A stretch of 64,000 nt of DNA from Sphagnum compactum (GCA_965153455.1 OZ234501.1:11966001-12030000); one strand, 5' to 3'; numbered from the stretch's first letter, positions 25,130 to 38,492 are shown. Program-made: numbers and translations. Notes: a model not told the origin generated them from the sequence alone.

Positions 25130-28100
25130 ATGGGTTTTCTCATGATGCCTACTTACATCACACGAGAAGTTTCTAAGGTACAGATAAGAGTACTGAACCC
25201 CCCTTCCTTGCCTTATTAGGTTTCCATCTGTTTATTATGCCATCTGCATTCAGAATGCGAAATTTCTCGAAGGAAAGCTCTTCTCACGCCTGCATGATGT
25301 TATGGTTTTTGTCATGCAAAATCTGGCTTCCAGACCTTGTGCACCAAGCAAAAAAAGAAAAAGAAAAAAAACCCATGTCTGTCCTTTTTGTGTCACACTG
25401 TAAACCCTGCATCCAATGATGTGCCACAAAGGATGGATTCCTTGCTTCCTTCCTTCAGCAGAGCATCTTTCCCTTAATCTTATGGCCTCAGTGTGGCTAC
25501 TTGTGGGATGGACATAACAGATATGGAGGAGAATAGTTTTGGAGGTTTCTGTCGAGATTCCGATTTTGTTCGAAAAATGGCCATACATCCTATTTGGGCT
25601 GATTTTCCAGGTGAAAAAAGAAAGAACTCACAACGCAACAAACTCATGTCCGTCACAGCTGTGTCAATTTCTTCAAATTGGAGTTTTCAATTTGAGATCT
25701 GTTTGGGATGTGTGTCTCTTGATGGCGGAGAAGTGCGTGCTGATGATTTCACATGTTGTGCATGCACTCAGTACATCCATGGAGTTGGAGCTCGTTTGGC
25801 ATATTATCTGCATCAACCAGGACCCCTCCTTCATGATCTTGGCTTTGAGTTACTTCCAGTACGAGATGCTATCTATTCCCCTTTCTTTACCTTAGGACTT
25901 TCTTGAGGTTCTGGGTATTCTGGAAATTTTCTGCAAATTTAATCCTGGATATGTGGCATCTCTTCTGACCATTTCTGGAGCGAGCAGTTGTTGATTATGC
26001 TGGTGGTCTTGGATAGGAACTCGGGTTGGAGAATGCTTACATTAGTGAAACAGTCTTTGCCACCGTCTTTGTTTCCTTTTTCCTGGTAAGCTTTGCCCAG
26101 GTTGCTGATGCATGAATGAATCTCATCAGATGGACAAAAGCTGGTGTTTCTCATATGATTCTTGAGTTTCATTTCTAGTATCAACTGTGTTTTGTACAAT
26201 TGGTGCTGTATTTATTACAACTATTTATTGTGGAGATTTTTTTGTTTTTGTTTTTTGTAGACGATGTTGCAAAGGGTTTGTGTAGGATAATGAGAGAGAG
26301 AACTGAATTTGGTCATGGTGAAGGGTGCAGTGGACTTTCCATCCATTTGTGTTTTATAGCAAGCGCTTTTACACTGCAGTGCTCTGGTCCAGAGTACTTG
26401 TGGTGTTGGTGGTAAGTTTTTTGATATCACCCAGAAACCACTACCTTGCCCTAAAGTCAGTTTTGGCATTAAATAGTCCTCAACATAGTGAAACGAATTT
26501 GTGTGAAAATATGAAGTTGACATGTTGAAAATCATCATAATTATCATAGGCTATACTCTGAATAATTTCACTACTCGTATGACAATATCATAGTAGATCA
26601 TGGAAAAAATAGGAATTTCAAAATAAAAATAATAATTATTTGTTTTTTTAACGTGGAAACTGACCCTAGGCTATGGTAATAACGCCTCTCTCCTGGCCTG
26701 CCATTTTGGGCGCTCAAGTATTTCTCACTCGTGGAGGTGGTTGGTGTGAATGGCAGGTATCACAAATGCTCAGGGTTGTGTCGTTCATGGCTACACAGCT
26801 GCCTGGCCCTAATTATCACTGCCGTGAGGTAAAAACTCTCTGTCCTCAAATTTCTTTTCTTTGGTTCTGGGTCCAGTTCTTAAAAGGTTAAGGTTCCAGT
26901 TCCAGAACCAATTCGAAAAAATCATACCCAGTTCCAGTTTGGTTTTTACTAACTGGAAAGTGGGATTTCTAATCTGCCAAACTGGGCTCCCAATACTGCT
27001 TTGATCCTGGAAGTCAGCAGATGATGCAGATGGGGATTTGAGTGACTTTGCATTTGTTGTTGAATGTTGTAGGGTCAGCCAACAGCCACCTTGCCTCCTC
27101 CACGCAGCATCCAGGAGGTCTTGCTCCTCAATTGTATGTATACCATCTACATCACATGCCCATGCCCATCTGGGTGTTTCAGTTACATACTTCAAATTAT
27201 GTATAGTGAATTGTGGCCAAAAAACAGGATGGGTGTTATTCATGCTGCTTTACATTTACAGAATGTTGTGAATTCTGTTTCTGATTTTATCTTTTTAGGG
27301 ATGTGGGTGTGATTTAGTTCCTCATGGAGTGCTATATGGATGTGGCGACTTGATATTTTCCTCACACATGATCTTTGCGCTCACATTCTGTCACACATAT
27401 TGCAAGTATGGCACCAAAATGTAAGTCTAAAAGAGGAACCCAGAAAGGAAAACTCAGGACATTTTTTCCTTTGGGACATATGTATCAATGACAATAGAGA
27501 CTGAGAATGTAAATGGAATGCTGAATGAAGTTTTTCATTGCAGTTTGTCAGTCTGTTTGGTTATGGTGTTAGCCTACAGGTATAGATAAAGAGTTGCCTA
27601 ATGTGGACTGGTTTCTGCTTTTGGTTTTGGGGGGATGGGATGGATCAGTTGGATGAAGAGGCTGGCATGGTTGGTGATGGTGGTGCTGAGTCTTCTCATC
27701 ATTGCATCACGCAAGCATTACACCGTAGATGTTGTCATTGCCTGGTCTGCTCAATCTCTAGCATGTGCCATCATGTTTCTTGTTGTTTTGATTCAAGGAA
27801 TTCTGACAAACAGTAATTGAAAACCAAATGTCATGGAAATCCATCCAAACAGCATCATTTTTGCTTGTAGAACTAGAAGATGTACTTGCTTCTAGGATGT
27901 TGTTTTGATTTTGTAGTTTGTTTACTGGAGGTTAAAAAGGGCAAATTGAACTGACGGAAAGCTGGGTCTTGTTGGGCCACAGGTATGTGGTATTTTTTGT
28001 GTTCAATTATGTGGATGGCCATCTCTCCAACACAGGTAGGTTTTTCCATCGTACGTGTGTCTCACTATCTGATGATCATATCGGTTTTATGGTTTAGGGC

Positions 28101-28694
28101 TTGATGATTATATGTATGCTTGTAAAACTTCCTCCCAATTGTTTTGATTCAGGGCACTAAATTACTGCATCTAGCTAGCATCCACCAGCTGATTGATTTG
28201 TTTATGTATGAATTGTGCAGATGCGAAAGAGAGAGTGCCAACTCTTGCGGGACAACCACTTCTCCCCATCAACAATAGGGCGGCCAAAGACAGTCGTGCA
28301 AAAGATGAGAAGCCGATGAACGGCAATTTGGATAATCATTCCTCAGACTGGGTATGAAACCAATTTCCATAAATCCGTGATTAAGATATACAGAGAAGAA
28401 CAACCAACCTTTGGAGTGTTTTCATTAGCTTGGGTCCTCTTTAAGACTTCCAAATTGTCTGCTGTTGTAAACTATGATGTGCTCTGTTTCCATAGCTTGG
28501 TTTTTTTTTGGGAAGAACCAAGGCAAATACACAAGGCTCTTGTACTGAAGTCTTTGGCTTTTTGATTGTTGACCTAATTTGGTACATGTATGTATGTGAT
28601 CTTCAATCTGCAGAGACAATGGATGCCTTTGAATGGGAAGCCTTTGGATAATGGAAGCCCAACTGCGATGCAGGTTGTCGACAACGAGAATTGA
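25130..28694 (+). CDS. Inositolphosphorylceramide synthase (IPCS, sphingomyelin-synthase-like), 13 coding exons
   Basis: Exons: 25130-25177, 25521-25610, 25772-25858, 26017-26085, 26331-26411, 26757-26828, 27073-27133, 27318-27420, 27544-27579, 27649-27744, 27983-28035, 28221-28351, 28614-28694. They sum to 1008 bases, 335 residues, in phase throughout. The enzyme transfers inositol phosphate from phosphatidylinositol to ceramide, releasing diacylglycerol, in Golgi/TGN membranes. Landmarks: [96 protein letters not shown]; then [19 protein letters not shown]. The LPP-type catalytic triad is His186 (CGDLIFSSH), His239 and Asp243 (HYTVD). Hydrophobic segments match a six-span lipid phosphotransferase. 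The tail is hydrophilic ([14 protein letters not shown], ending VVDNEN). Exon 9 is only 36 bases. The exon 10 donor is TG|GTCTGC, but phase and homology (VIAW joined to YVVFF) support it. Length matches plant IPCS. It looks functional; its 5' end was copied to 12310-12993. Confidence 0.93.
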
Positions 28695-30607
28695 TAAGCA
28701 CCCACCCAGTTCATGCATTTATCTGCATGCAGACAAAAATTGCATGCCCTTTTATGTTTGGTGATTGAATGGCGCTTGTTTAAGAAAGAAAGCTTGTATT
28801 GGGCAACTTTCTAAAGCTGCCCTCTTTGTTGTGTAATCTTATAATTTTTTGTGTCAAAAATTATCAACACATTATTTGCAGATCAGAATGTGCCAAGGGA
28901 AGCCCATTTCTTGTATCAATCACATGGGGGGGATGGGATCATGTGTGTATTCATTGTTACATAGCAGGAAGGGTTTTCATAAGCTGCATGAAACAAGGTG
29001 GAGAGGTGACAATTGAATCTCAATTGCAACAAGGTGGGTGAGATGAGGAGTGTTTCGTGCTTTCAAAATTGCAACTTCCTTTTCTAATTTCTACATGCGA
29101 GAGTAGTGTCTAGTGGTGTTTTTTTGTTGATACTCAAGAGGATGTAACATAAAAGGGTGCTAAGTTTCTCATTCCTCACATTCGAACAATAGTTTTGAAT
29201 TTATAAATTTTCATGTCCCATTTCCAAATAGTTTCGGTAACTAGCCTTCATTATGTAGAATTGTTTTTGTAAATATTATTTTCATTGCTCAAAACCAAAT
29301 TAAAATGATTATGGAAAGTAATGCCCAAGTTGTAACTTATATTTTCTACATGGAAAAGTTATTTCCTAGTAGCATGCAATGTCGGTTAATTCAAATCTAA
29401 CAATAAAATTAACCTTAAACATAAGGTCCCAAAGTTTTTTGTTAAAAGATTGGTGAAGGAAAATTTATTGAGTTCGAAACTTTCCTTTGCATTTGTGAAG
29501 GTTATGTTTCCCTTTGGATTCAATCATGGCATCAAAATCCTTTTTTTTTTGGGTGTTCTCATGTCCCTTGGATATACAATGGTCTACACATTTCAATGCT
29601 TGAAGCATATTAAACACCCATATGGATGAATGAACTCTAATGTCTCAAACCACACAACTATTTTACAAATAAATTAAGTTTTTATAACAAGTAACATGTA
29701 AGGGATCGATCAATCGAAAGCATATTCAAATGTGAGGTTGTAAAGTTTTTCTAAATTTGTAGTTAACATACAAGAGAACAAGCATAGATTAATTTGCAAA
29801 AAATAATCAAATTAATTCCCACATTATTATGAAAAATAATCCTATTTTATTTTATTTCATTAGTAGCTTAGGGGAAAACAAGTAAAAATTTCAAAGTTGA
29901 TTCACACAATTTAGTACTGTCAATTGCAAAAAATGTAATAATGGATCGAAAACATGACAATTTCTAGATAATTTTCAAATTAAGCTTTTTTGAACTTCTT
30001 TTCATAGGTCACAAACTTCTTTCTCAATCCATATTGTCTTTCAACCAACAAGGAAGTTATCATTTTTGTGATTTGTTACCACCTTTTGGTTAAGCTAGAG
30101 AACTTATGCATACTAAGAAACAAAGATTTTATTTACCTTGCAAATCAAATCAAACCTAGGTTCAAGATATGTTAGTAACATAAATTTTTTGATAAAAATA
30201 ATAATAATTTGACGACAAATGACAAATATAGAAGGATAAATAAAGATTCACACAAATCATCACCACTATTGTTCATTCCAAGGTCAAAGCTCTAGCTCCA
30301 ACACAAAAAACGACATGACATAGCAAAATACCATAGTAGCTTGACATGCTTGATAATAATTAATCCATCGTTTTCAGACATTTTGAAAATATATTGTCAA
30401 ATATCTTCAAAATAAGAATAAAAATTTGTAAGAATTTTTTCAAAATTAAGGTGGCGATTTAATGTAGATTCTCATGCATTGAATGGTTCTTGGGTCACTT
30501 AACATAACATTTAATTTTAATACATTTGTTGAGGAGAATGCATGGGACATAATTTGCCTCTCTTATTTCACATATGCTCTTGTTTAAATGTATTTTTATC
30601 ATCCATT
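28695..30607. other. Intergenic; no gene recognised
   Basis: The first few hundred bases are probably the 3' untranslated region of the IPC synthase gene. Beyond about 29100 the sequence is AT-rich with no coding signal or repeat structure that I can name. Confidence 0.5.
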
Positions 30608-31420
30608 TCAACATTTGGAGTTTTTTGACATGGGTTGTGTACTATGGTTTTGTTTTCTTGAATGGGTTGGTGTGGTTGTAAGGATTCTAGTTTTCCCACT
30701 ATAGGATTGTTGTAGGATGGCAACCATTCCTACAAGGGCATTGGTGTAATCCCCTACCACAATTTGTGTACAAGGTTTGTCATCTTGGTTATTAAGAGGC
30801 AAGCCTTTGTGCATTTCTTCATTTCAATTTATTTCACCTTGAGATACATTTTTAGTCATGTGTGTTAACTTTCGCATATTTTCTCCCATTAAAATAAAAC
30901 TCCAAATCTTTCATTTTCATAACTTTCTTCTTTTCTTGTTTTGGTTTTGAGAGTTTAAATCAAGATTCAAATCGTATGAAAGTTTCAATTTGCATGATGC
31001 TCATATTGTTGAGAAAAATTTGTACCCCCTAATTTCCCCTATGAAGAAGGATTGGTCAATGTCTAGTTAAAGGAAATGCACTTTTGAAATAAGTTTATTG
31101 TTAGGTCTAGTCACATTCTAAAGCCATGAATAGGTAGTTTATTTGTTGTTCTTATAGGATTCCAATATTGCACTATTATTTGCTTCCAAGCAATGTCTCT
31201 CTTATCTCGATGACAAGTTTAATATTTGTTTTCCTTGATTTTTTTTCTCAAAATGGGGAATAAATACCACCTTTTTAAATGATATAGGGATTGAACCTTC
31301 ATCACCCCATGATTTGTATGTATGTATCTTTGAACTTGTTCATTGATTTCCATATATGAATGTACAATTAATTCTTCTTCTTCTTCTTAAGAAATTGAAT
31401 CAATGAAAATGGAGTTTGTG
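30608..31420 (-). pseudogene. Unidentified, decayed coding-like stretch
   Basis: On the minus strand, two blocks stay unusually open for such AT-rich DNA. About 31380-31110 reads MEINEQVQRYIHTNHGVMK, then LKRWYLFPILRKK and WKQIIVQYWNPIRTT, with one stop. About 30890-30608 reads MGENMRKLTHMTKNVSQGE, then MHKGLPLNNQDDKPCTQIV, with one stop. Neither matches a family I know. They may be remnants of a transposon protein or of a host gene. The call rests only on frame openness and protein-like composition. Confidence 0.3.
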
Positions 31421-34400
31421 AGCGAGGGGAAAGATCCAAACTCTCTCAATTGTTTGTATTTTTTTTCATGAGTCTAACAAAATGTAGGACCTCAATCCTA
31501 ACATGACCTAAATCTTAATACCATGAGCAATAATAGTAGTACTACCAAATAGCACATGTTTGTTGAGTCGAAAATTATAGGGACCTAAATCAACAAGAAC
31601 CTAAGGGGAAAAAAATTTCAAATGCAAGAGAAAAGTTTGCAACCAAGTTTTCTTTTTGACAAAATTGATTTTAGAACAAAAATGAATCACCTAAAGAGAA
31701 ACTTAAATTGTTTGTGAATTTAATTAAGAATTGAATAGAAACCCTACACATGATTTGGAGTAATAACACTTTATTAGTAATAACAAGATTTAGTAACATT
31801 GTTGATTAAGGAAAATAATGAAAAAATGACATCAAAAAAGATTTGTTGTAACATCAATGTGTTGAAAGTTGAGAAGAAAAATTGTAGATGTGTGAGGCAA
31901 GTTGGATAAAAGCCTAATATTTAATTACAAGCAAAAACAACTTGTGAACATGTGGTAAATATCGAAGCAATTGATTCTCCCAAATTTAACAAACATGTTT
32001 TTGTTTTTTTTCCATGATAATGATTATGACATGTTTGGAGATGACATCTTGAAGGTTTATGTATGTGAATGTTCTTGCAATTTTTTTGAATTTTTTATAT
32101 GCACAATTATTTTTATAAACTTTTACAAAAAGTTCAAGTAAATTAAAAAGTCCTTTAAATGTGAATGCATTTGCAAATTTCTTGAGAGTTTTCAAAGATT
32201 CATATATGTAATTGTTTTTGCAATTTTCTTGAAGATTTTTATGTGTGGATGTTGTTGTTTCATTTAAATATAGATAGTCAAAATTTTGTCTAAACATCAA
32301 TTTTGACAAATTCATTTTTCTTTCAATTTGCCAAGGAACTTTGGTTTTGACCCATATAGTGTGGAGGTTTCATTGACCCTAATTAGTTGTAATATGTACA
32401 AATCATCAATGGGGGGTTTTCCATACTTGGAATTGTTGGTGCAATTGCATTCAAGATCCTAAAGAAACACTAACAAGATAGTTGTGATTGTTCATATTGT
32501 GATTGATGATATTAGATTCTATGGGGTGTTAGCTTTTAAGGTGCTAATTTTATGCTACATTAAAAATATTCAAGCTCGCATTTTAGAAGGTAAATGACAA
32601 AGTGTTCATGTTTTATTAATTTGCATTATGTGCACCTACAAGATCAAACATTATAAAAACAAAATATGCATATAATTTCATCCTAGACCTTGTAAGTTTA
32701 ACGTGTCTTTTGTTCATAATTAGATTCCATTTTCATGTTTATTTAATATTGAAGTCATTTTCCACATATGGTTGTGTCCTTGAAGCTTATTTTCTTCAAT
32801 AGGATTTTGAGTTTATTACTTATATAGCTTGAGATAATGTGATCTACATAAATCAAATAACAAAATTTTGAAACAAAAATTGGAGCATTTATTAACAAAA
32901 TTGAGCCATTTACATGAATGATTTGGTTTCTTTATAAGATTTCATGTTTTATAATACTTTTATTGAACATTAACATATTGCTTGATTGCTTATTTTGTGT
33001 AGGACAACTCAAAAATACACAACTTTATACATATGGATTTAGAACATTACTTGTCCCTTGTATAATTTCAAATTGTCGCCCTGCTCACAAGTGGATTATA
33101 CTTAATCATGTATCTGATGCTTTTATCAAGTAATCATGCATGACCTTAGTAATTTCCTCATCAATATCAAAGTTTTCATTTATGTCATTTAAAAAGTCTT
33201 GGACCTCAATTTCTTTGTTTGTTGTTTGGTTTGATTTTGGAAAGAGGATTGATGTTGTGTCAACTCCCATTACTTTTTATTGGAACTTTGGAATGAATGT
33301 CATGATATTCTTGCTTGTGCCCAACCCTTGATAATCATATTAAGTTGGGTGATTGATAGGAAATAAAATTACCTAGTATAGTAAAGGTTAAGGATGGTAG
33401 GCAAACTAGTTCTATGAAGCCTAATGCATGCTAGGATGAATAGGATTAGATAGTTTTATTAGGTTGGAATGTGACAAACAAACATCACAATGGTGTAACA
33501 TGTCGAATTACAAGTTAGCATGAAGTTGAAATATAGCCAATATTTGGCAACCCAACATGTAAATGCAATAATGGCAACTACCATGCAAGTGACATTTGAT
33601 TTGGCAAGCTAACAACTTGTTAAACCAATAGTGGTCAATGATTTCAAGAAATTGTTAAAGTTAGTTAAAGATGTAAATATTATACAAGAGTATAAGAAGA
33701 ATAAATGAAGACTTGGAGATGTTCACATTTTGAATTTGTAAGGAGTGATACCATCGTTTTGGATTTGCATTTTTGCAATGAAAGATCCGATTTGCAATTA
33801 TCTTTGTATGTGTATATAGAAAGAAAGTTTAAACAGTTGAGTAACGAGTCTTGTGTGGAAGGATGTTCATTGTCCTAGGAATGTGAATTGTAGCTAGGAT
33901 TTGTAGTTGGAAATGTAAAGTAGTAATGATGATGGAGATGTTTTATGTAGTTTCTATGTGCTTAGAATGTAATTGGTATGTTAATTACATCTAAGGCAAG
34001 GAATACGGTGTCTATTGTTAACATTTACAAGAGCATGCATCTAGAAGAAGGTTTACATTGAAGAGGAAACATGGAAAGGTAGTCAATACTTTGAATGAAT
34101 TGTATGAAAAGCTAGTAAAGATAATATCATCACTCTGGATGAATAGTTGTAGTGCAGTTGATAGGATATATGGTTTTGGCTATTGGGTATATGTTAAGGT
34201 AGATATAAGGGTAAGAACCCAACAACTATTTAAAAAAAAGGGAAAATGACTTGTAAAATTAAATAGTTAACAATCATCACATGTTGCCATTTTTCATGCA
34301 ACTAAAATTTGTATAACTATGGTTTGATCAAAGATATTTTAAAGTTCATTTTCATAGAGCCACTTCCAACTCCAAACAAATTATGGAATAGAACTTTGAC

Positions 34401-34602
34401 AATCAAGCTGAATTTTTTTTTCTTGAAAGCATAGTTGAAAGACCTTTGGATGACGGTTGTAGAATTGATGTACATTTAGCTAGGATGAAAGTCATTCAAA
34501 TATTTGAGTGGTTTTTTTCATCCAATCTATAAAGTCCTTGCATTTGTGGATTGACCAACATTCAATCAACCAATCCACCTTTTGTTTAATAGGTGAATGA
34601 AA
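31421..34602. other. Intergenic, AT-rich; no gene recognised
   Basis: No convincing exon, RNA gene or structured repeat is seen. Short open frames such as 31986-32315 (minus) consist of low-complexity, asparagine-, lysine- and phenylalanine-rich translations expected from AT-rich DNA. Confidence 0.5.
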
Positions 34603-35355
34603 CTACTCCTTTATATGGTTGTAGGTCATTAATTTAAAAAATCCTTGCATATTTGAAGGTTCATTTGATGGTTGTAAAAATAATTTCAAAACCCATCCCA
34701 TAGAAAAACATAAGATTCTACCATGGTTGCGAGGTGGTAAAGATAATTTTGTTTTGCCAAAAAGATGACTTGGAAAGGAAGCATTATTCTTGAAGCAACA
34801 TAAGACATTAATGTCATGAATTGTTTTTTGTCCTCTATTCCTAGTACATGTACATGCATTCCACCTTGTTTCTCCCATGTGCTTGAACCCCCTTGGGTAC
34901 TAGATGATCAAAATTGACCAACAAGGCTTCGGTTGCTTATGCAATTTGATTAATAAGGTACTTGAGAGCCATTAATTTTCCTTGACTTTATAGGTACTTG
35001 ACATTTTGGTCCATGAGAATGACACTAAATGAATTCTTTGTGTTGTGAATTGTCTACCAAATAGGGCAATCTTTTGTGCACAATTGTGTTAATTAAAGAC
35101 TATACCAATACTACATTTAGGAGCTATTTTCTTGACATGTGATTTTGCAAGCATGTAAATTCTTGTAAGATTTTGATTTACATGTGGATATGTAGTTAAA
35201 AATTGGGCAATGTTGTGGGCTTTTGGTGAATGAAAACCCAACATCTACATAGACTTATAATTATTTTGAACCACTCTAGCAAGTGCAAAAGTCTCATAAA
35301 AACTCCCTCTTGACAATTTGACATAAAGACCACGAGCTCCTCGTGGTTTCTTAAG
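34603..35355 (-). pseudogene. Unidentified, decayed open frame of ~250 codons
   Basis: One minus-strand frame runs from about 35355 to 34603 with only four internal stops in about 250 codons, and seemingly no frameshift, far fewer than chance gives in this composition. It reads KKPRGARGLYVKLSRGSFYE, then FALARVVQNNYKS, HSPKAHNIAQFL, NLTRIYMLAKSHVKKIAPK, ALFGRQFTTQR and finally MGETRWNACTCTRNRGQK. The mixed composition looks like real protein. I cannot assign a family; a transposable element product is one possibility. It is disabled as it stands. Confidence 0.4.
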
Positions 35356-36720
35356 AAATTTGCAAATAACTCAAAGCACTAGTGAGATTGTTACTTTTTT
35401 TATTGCAACAAAAATAGAAAGCTAAAAGGAATGGGTGAACCCAATTAACATAGGACCAACAATGTTTCTTCTTCATTATTCCATTTGTGTCCTATGTCAA
35501 CTTTAACATTTTGTTTATCTTTGTGAACATGAATTTTTTTTGCATATGTTCTACCATTTTTGCTAAGCTCTTTCACTATCAAACCAAGCATTGTATGCAA
35601 GAAACTTCAAAATTGTATTCTTATGTAAAATGAATTAGATTAAATAGCAATTAGTCACAAAATCAATTAAACAAAGAACTTGTTAGCCACAATGGACGAA
35701 TGAATTTCACAAAATAACAACATTCCATAGGATTGTTGAAATCCCTAAATATTTCAAAAAAATTATGTTGAAGAGGTTGTTCAACCTTCTTGTAAAGTAG
35801 TTCCACTTATTTGATCCATCCATTCGTTAGGTGTGTAATAATATCCATAGTGATAATTAAGAACTAGGAATATACACTTACAAATCTTAAAACATTCGTG
35901 AAAATGTGCTAAAAATCATCAAAAGGATATATTTTATTTGATTTATTTTTTAATCATCCATTAAAACAATCAAAACTAGAGTGAAAAAATGTAAATAATG
36001 TCATGACAATTAGAGGTGAAACACTTGAACGTTAATTGTACATAAAGTCCATGAAAAATTGTTATTTCTTTTTGTAAAAAAAGACCTAGTCAAATCTACT
36101 AGAAAAAGACATTATAAACTATATAACTTGGCCTTTTGGGATCATATGTGTGTGGTCAATTGCAATGGGTAGTTAAGAAAAACAATATCTTAATATTTTT
36201 TGCTTCTAATTACTAGCCATGAAATAACATGTTCTAAAAACATGTAAATCTTCAACCTTGTGTGCAAAGGTGAGGAAATGGAAGGACTCATGCAACACCC
36301 ATGTGCCAATCTCCCTTTGCAAGCACATGAATGGGTACGACATAGCGACTCATGCAAACATTGTGAGACACACAAAAACACTATCACCTACCTACCTACC
36401 TACCTACCACCCACCTACTATATCTTCTAGAACAAGAATGGTGGCCATGAGGTGGAAGGATAATAAGGTTTAGGGGGCCTTGGGGAAGAGAGAAGGGAGA
36501 CCAATTTGTTAGGTGATGAGATACCTAAAACCCTAAAACCATAATACAAACAAACAACATATGGTTGGACCAAATGACAATACCATATTGCCCAAACAAC
36601 TACCGAATCCTTCCTTGTTAGTTAGACTAACAAACTATTTTGTTGAGCCTTTTAGATGATTCCACTCCACCATTCTCGTACTACCGGTATTGTGCTAGGC
36701 ATCTTGGAGATCTTTCTTAC
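35356..36720. other. Intergenic; no gene recognised
   Basis: AT-rich with no gene signal. It includes a CTAC microsatellite (36387-36409) and a telo-box-like AAACCCTAAAACC near 36528. Confidence 0.5.
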
Positions 36721-37160
36721 ATGATATTATTACAATTATCTATAAAGTCGCCTTGTTTTTGGACCCTAGTTTGAGCATGATATTAATACAATTATCTATA
36801 AAGTCGCCTTGTTTTTGGACCCTAGTTTGAGCATGATATTATTACAATTATCTATAAAGTCGCCTTGTTTTTGGACCCTAGTTTGAGCCTCTAATCCCTT
36901 TTTAATCCCCGAATTGAGGGTACCCAAAATGTGAGTGAAAGTGGGTACCGTTTCATGAAACTGGGTATCAGTTCAGAAGTACTGGTATTATTGTAGGCAT
37001 CTTGGAGATCCTTCTTACACAATATTATTACAATTATCTGCAAAAGTGGCCCTGTGTTTGGACCCTAGTTTGAGCCTCTAATCCCTTTCTAATCCCCAAA
37101 TTGAGGGTACCCAAAACGTGAGCGAAAGTGGGTACCATTTCATGAAATTGGGTATTGCTT
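36655..37160. repeat. Tandem duplication of a ~185-300 bp block containing the 56-bp repeats
   Basis: The phrase GGCATCTTGGAGATC occurs at 36697 and again at 36995. Each time it is followed by the 56-bp motif, then GAGCCTCTAATCCC, a GAGGGTACCCAAAA phrase and a GTGGGTACC phrase (36885-36970 and 37073-37155). The second copy has a single 56-bp unit, so expansion to three followed or accompanied duplication. Confidence 0.85.
36721..36888. repeat. Three exact-length 56-bp tandem repeats
   Basis: Units start at 36721, 36777 and 36833. Each begins ATGATATTA and ends GGACCCTAGTTTGAGC, and they are almost identical (ATTAT versus ATTAA in the second). The high identity suggests recent expansion. A fourth, diverged unit lies at about 37020-37075 within the larger duplication. 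Confidence 0.95.
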
Positions 37161-37741
37161 TAGAAGATTTGCATGATCTTTTTCTGACAAGGCTTGAAGC
37201 ATATAATGAGAAGCAGTAAGGCAAATTAAAAACTGGGGAGTGAAAGTCTCTGATGAGGACCATTTTTAGGTGAGAAAACTCTACTTTTGGTCCCCTCTTT
37301 TTTCATTGTGTTACAGTTTTCGCCCTGCCTTCTCCTTTCATTCCTAGTTTCAGAGAAACTGGGCGTCAAGTAGGCTCCAGTTTGGGGTGCTCTGTGGATA
37401 TCTCTAGTAAATTTGAAACACATTGATTGAGGTTGGACTATGGTTATGGGTCCAATTACTTCAGTAGGCCATGGTAGATGTCACCTATTGTAACCCAGCC
37501 AGCCCCCTTAAACTAGGGGCCAAATGACCCCTTAAACTAGGGGCCAAATTTCACCTGGGTCAAACCTTAGGTATGGTTGGCCATCATGTTGTCCACTTAC
37601 AATGGTTAGAAAGTGATTAGGGTTTAGTGATTAGGCTTAATTCTGCCAATTTCTTACACCCATAACCACACGCACACACACACAAAAGCAACATTATGTG
37701 TGAGTTGCCCAAATTCCATGTTTGGTTATTGGGTGATGCTT

Positions 37742-37825
37742 GATGATGTTTGGTTATGGGGTGATGTTTGATGATGTTTGGTTATGGGGTGATGTTTGAT
37801 GATGTTTGGTTATCGAGCGAGTGAT
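37742..37825. repeat. 28-bp tandem repeat, three units
   Basis: Units GATGATGTTTGGTTATGG plus GGTGATGTTT start at 37742, 37770 and 37798. A diverged unit lies just upstream (about 37718) and the last decays at 37813. Between 37160 and 37740 and on to 38275 no gene is seen. A short duplicated phrase, CCCCTTAAACTAGGGGCCAAAT, occurs twice at 37503-37550. Confidence 0.85.
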
Positions 37826-38275
37826 GTTCGATGAGGGGCCATGTTTACCCTACATTTTGAAAAGAGTTAGGTTTAGGGTTTAGAGTTTGGATCATTTTCC
37901 CACACATGCTTTGTTTGAAAGTTTCAATCTCTCCTTTCTCCCCCATAGACAAAAAAGATATCCATTATACACACATGAGGAAGATAATCACTACCTTATA
38001 ATCATGTAGTAGTAGTGACCACATGCTCAGGCATTTTTTCTTTCACAAGCCAACCGCCCACATTGTTGAATGGATAGGAGAAAAGTCTTCTAGCCTAGTA
38101 GGTGGGTTTTTGTCATATGTTCTAATGGTTTCCTTAGGGTATTAGTGTGCCAAAGGAGACGAAGATGAGTAGGTATTAGTGACAACGAGTCAAGTAAGTA
38201 CTTGGGTAGGTTTTGTCATATTTCCCAATAAGGGCCCAATAGGGTGAGATCAATAGGGTGTGAGATGGGAAGGTG

Positions 38276-38276
38276 A

Positions 38277-38309
<33 letters not shown>

Positions 38310-38324
38310 TGGATGGATGGATGG
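38276..38324. repeat. Compound microsatellite (GAT)n(GGAT)n
   Basis: About ten GAT units pass directly into four GGAT units. On the minus strand this reads as a His run, which is a translation artefact. Confidence 0.95.
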
Positions 38325-38492
38325 GTTGGTAAAGAATTTTGACAAAGCTTGGTTTCTTCAATTTTGCTCATCTTGAGTTTTTCCCACATGGACTAACATA
38401 AAGACTTCAACCATACCTAACCCATCCTCTTCCTTGTTATTCATGACTAATGTGCTCCCTTTCCTTCTTTTGCTAATTTATGAAGAAACTTA

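Noticed and set aside
38176-38361. Poly-His minus-strand frame
   Set aside because: Translation of the (GAT)n(GGAT)n microsatellite.
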